A DNA stretch of 6,572 nucleotides from positions 1 through 6,572 of the forward strand of contig JANXXY010000333.1 of assembly GCA_025350365.1 (NCBI GenBank), given 5' to 3'. Shown here piece after piece: positions 6,189 to 6,572 of the stretch (position 1 is its first letter; each line of letters opens with the position of its first letter). The translations under genes were made by a program, and so were the position numbers. A model generated the notes under the pieces. It saw nothing but the letters and a program-made list of their open reading frames with translations, had not been told where the DNA came from and did no database searches. Source of the DNA: Bacteroidales bacterium. Its GTDB lineage: Bacteria; Bacteroidota; Bacteroidia; Bacteroidales; JAAUTT01.

Positions 6189-6540
6189 TTTGAGAATATT
6201 CGTCCGTCATTTTACAGGTACCAGTAAATTTGCAACCTGGCTCAATAGCAAGCCGATTGGTTTCAATATCTCCTATTATTTGGGCTGTTGCCTTAAGTGC
6301 TAATAGTTCGGATACATCCAATTTACCTTCAACAATACCATATATATCTGAATTTTTGCAAATGATAGCACCATTAACTTTACCCGATTCACCGACTACA
6401 AGTTTTCCTTTTGCGGTTAAATTTCCGTTTAATACGCCATCCAAACGCATGTCTCCATTTGAAACAATGTCACCGGTAATTTCTGTACCAACTGTAATAG
6501 TGTTGTGTGAATTGGGTTCACTCTCAATAAATTTAGCCAT
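6160..6540 (-). CDS. Bactofilin (polymer-forming cytoskeletal protein)
   Basis: The 126-residue protein has the glycine-spaced right-handed beta-helix pattern of bactofilins: ITVGTEITGDIVSNGDMRLD (15-34), GVLNGNLTAKGKLVVG (35-50), GIVEGKLDVSELLALKATAQ (68-87) and IIGDIETNRLAIEPGCKFTG (88-107). The end CKFTGTCKM (103-111) is the common bactofilin closing motif. Bactofilins assemble into cytoplasmic filaments, without a nucleotide, at the membrane and scaffold cell-wall, shape or polarity factors. There is no transmembrane segment, and the flanking tails are short and polar, so this is a small, core-only form. It is the first gene visible in the operon. Its last 29 bases also encode the start of atpZ, so the two are cotranscribed. 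Only 32 bases precede it, with no Shine-Dalgarno or promoter visible. The ATG at 6540 fits the family. Confidence 0.93.
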   Translation of the reverse strand: MAKFIESEPNSHNTITVGTEITGDIVSNGDMRLDGVLNGNLTAKGKLVVGESGKVNGAIICKNSDIYGIVEGKLDVSELLALKATAQIIGDIETNRLAIEPGCKFTGTCKMTDEYSQSGRPDETEA

Positions 6541-6572
6541 GACGATATATATTTTTTAAAAATCCGTTATTG

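Noticed and set aside
6230..6559. 109-codon plus-strand frame opposite the bactofilin gene
   Set aside because: The opposite strand encodes a clear bactofilin with the expected glycine-spaced repeats; this is its antisense shadow. Frames at 496-774, 737-931, 4150-4350, 4484-4738 and 4934-5125 are rejected for the same reason.

Overview
This window holds most of an F-type ATP synthase operon, read right to left on the minus strand. The source is very probably a member of the Bacteroidota, most likely class Bacteroidia (possibly near Marinilabiliales; the order is a guess). The evidence is the gene set atpB-E-F-H-A-G without atpD/atpC, a subunit a with a signal peptide and a periplasmic extension of about 100 residues, the Bacteroidota-type insert in subunit alpha, A+T-rich DNA, and an almost complete lack of Shine-Dalgarno sequences before the genes.

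In transcription order (high to low coordinates) the genes are: a small bactofilin (6540-6160); AtpZ (6188-5949), whose start lies inside the bactofilin gene; an unnamed four-helix membrane protein in the AtpI position (5952-5542), joined to atpZ by an ATGA overlap; atpB/subunit a (5505-4393); atpE/subunit c (4366-4109); an unusually long spacer of 175 bases; atpF/subunit b (3933-3439); atpH/delta (3424-2879); atpA/alpha (2844-1264); a 132-base spacer with a hairpin and a tiny leader frame; atpG/gamma (1131-235); and a strong intrinsic terminator (216-183). The window begins with what may be the 3' end of a plus-strand gene converging on the operon (3-146).

Together the genes encode the whole membrane sector (a, c, b), the stalk (delta, gamma) and the non-catalytic alpha subunit. 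The catalytic beta and the epsilon subunit are absent and must be encoded elsewhere, as is usual in this phylum. The residues for proton transport are all visible. Subunit c has Glu69 and lacks the sodium-ligand residues. Subunit a has Arg294, with the His/Glu pair exchanged relative to E. coli (His303, Glu342). AtpZ and the four-helix protein probably assist c-ring/Fo assembly or divalent-cation supply; this is inferred from family and position. The bactofilin is cotranslated with them, but its link to the ATP synthase is unexplained.

I see no mobile element, CRISPR array, tRNA, rRNA or riboswitch. This is mainly a conserved housekeeping locus. The parts worth a second look are the accessory genes at the 5' end, the subunit a extension and the two long intra-operon spacers.
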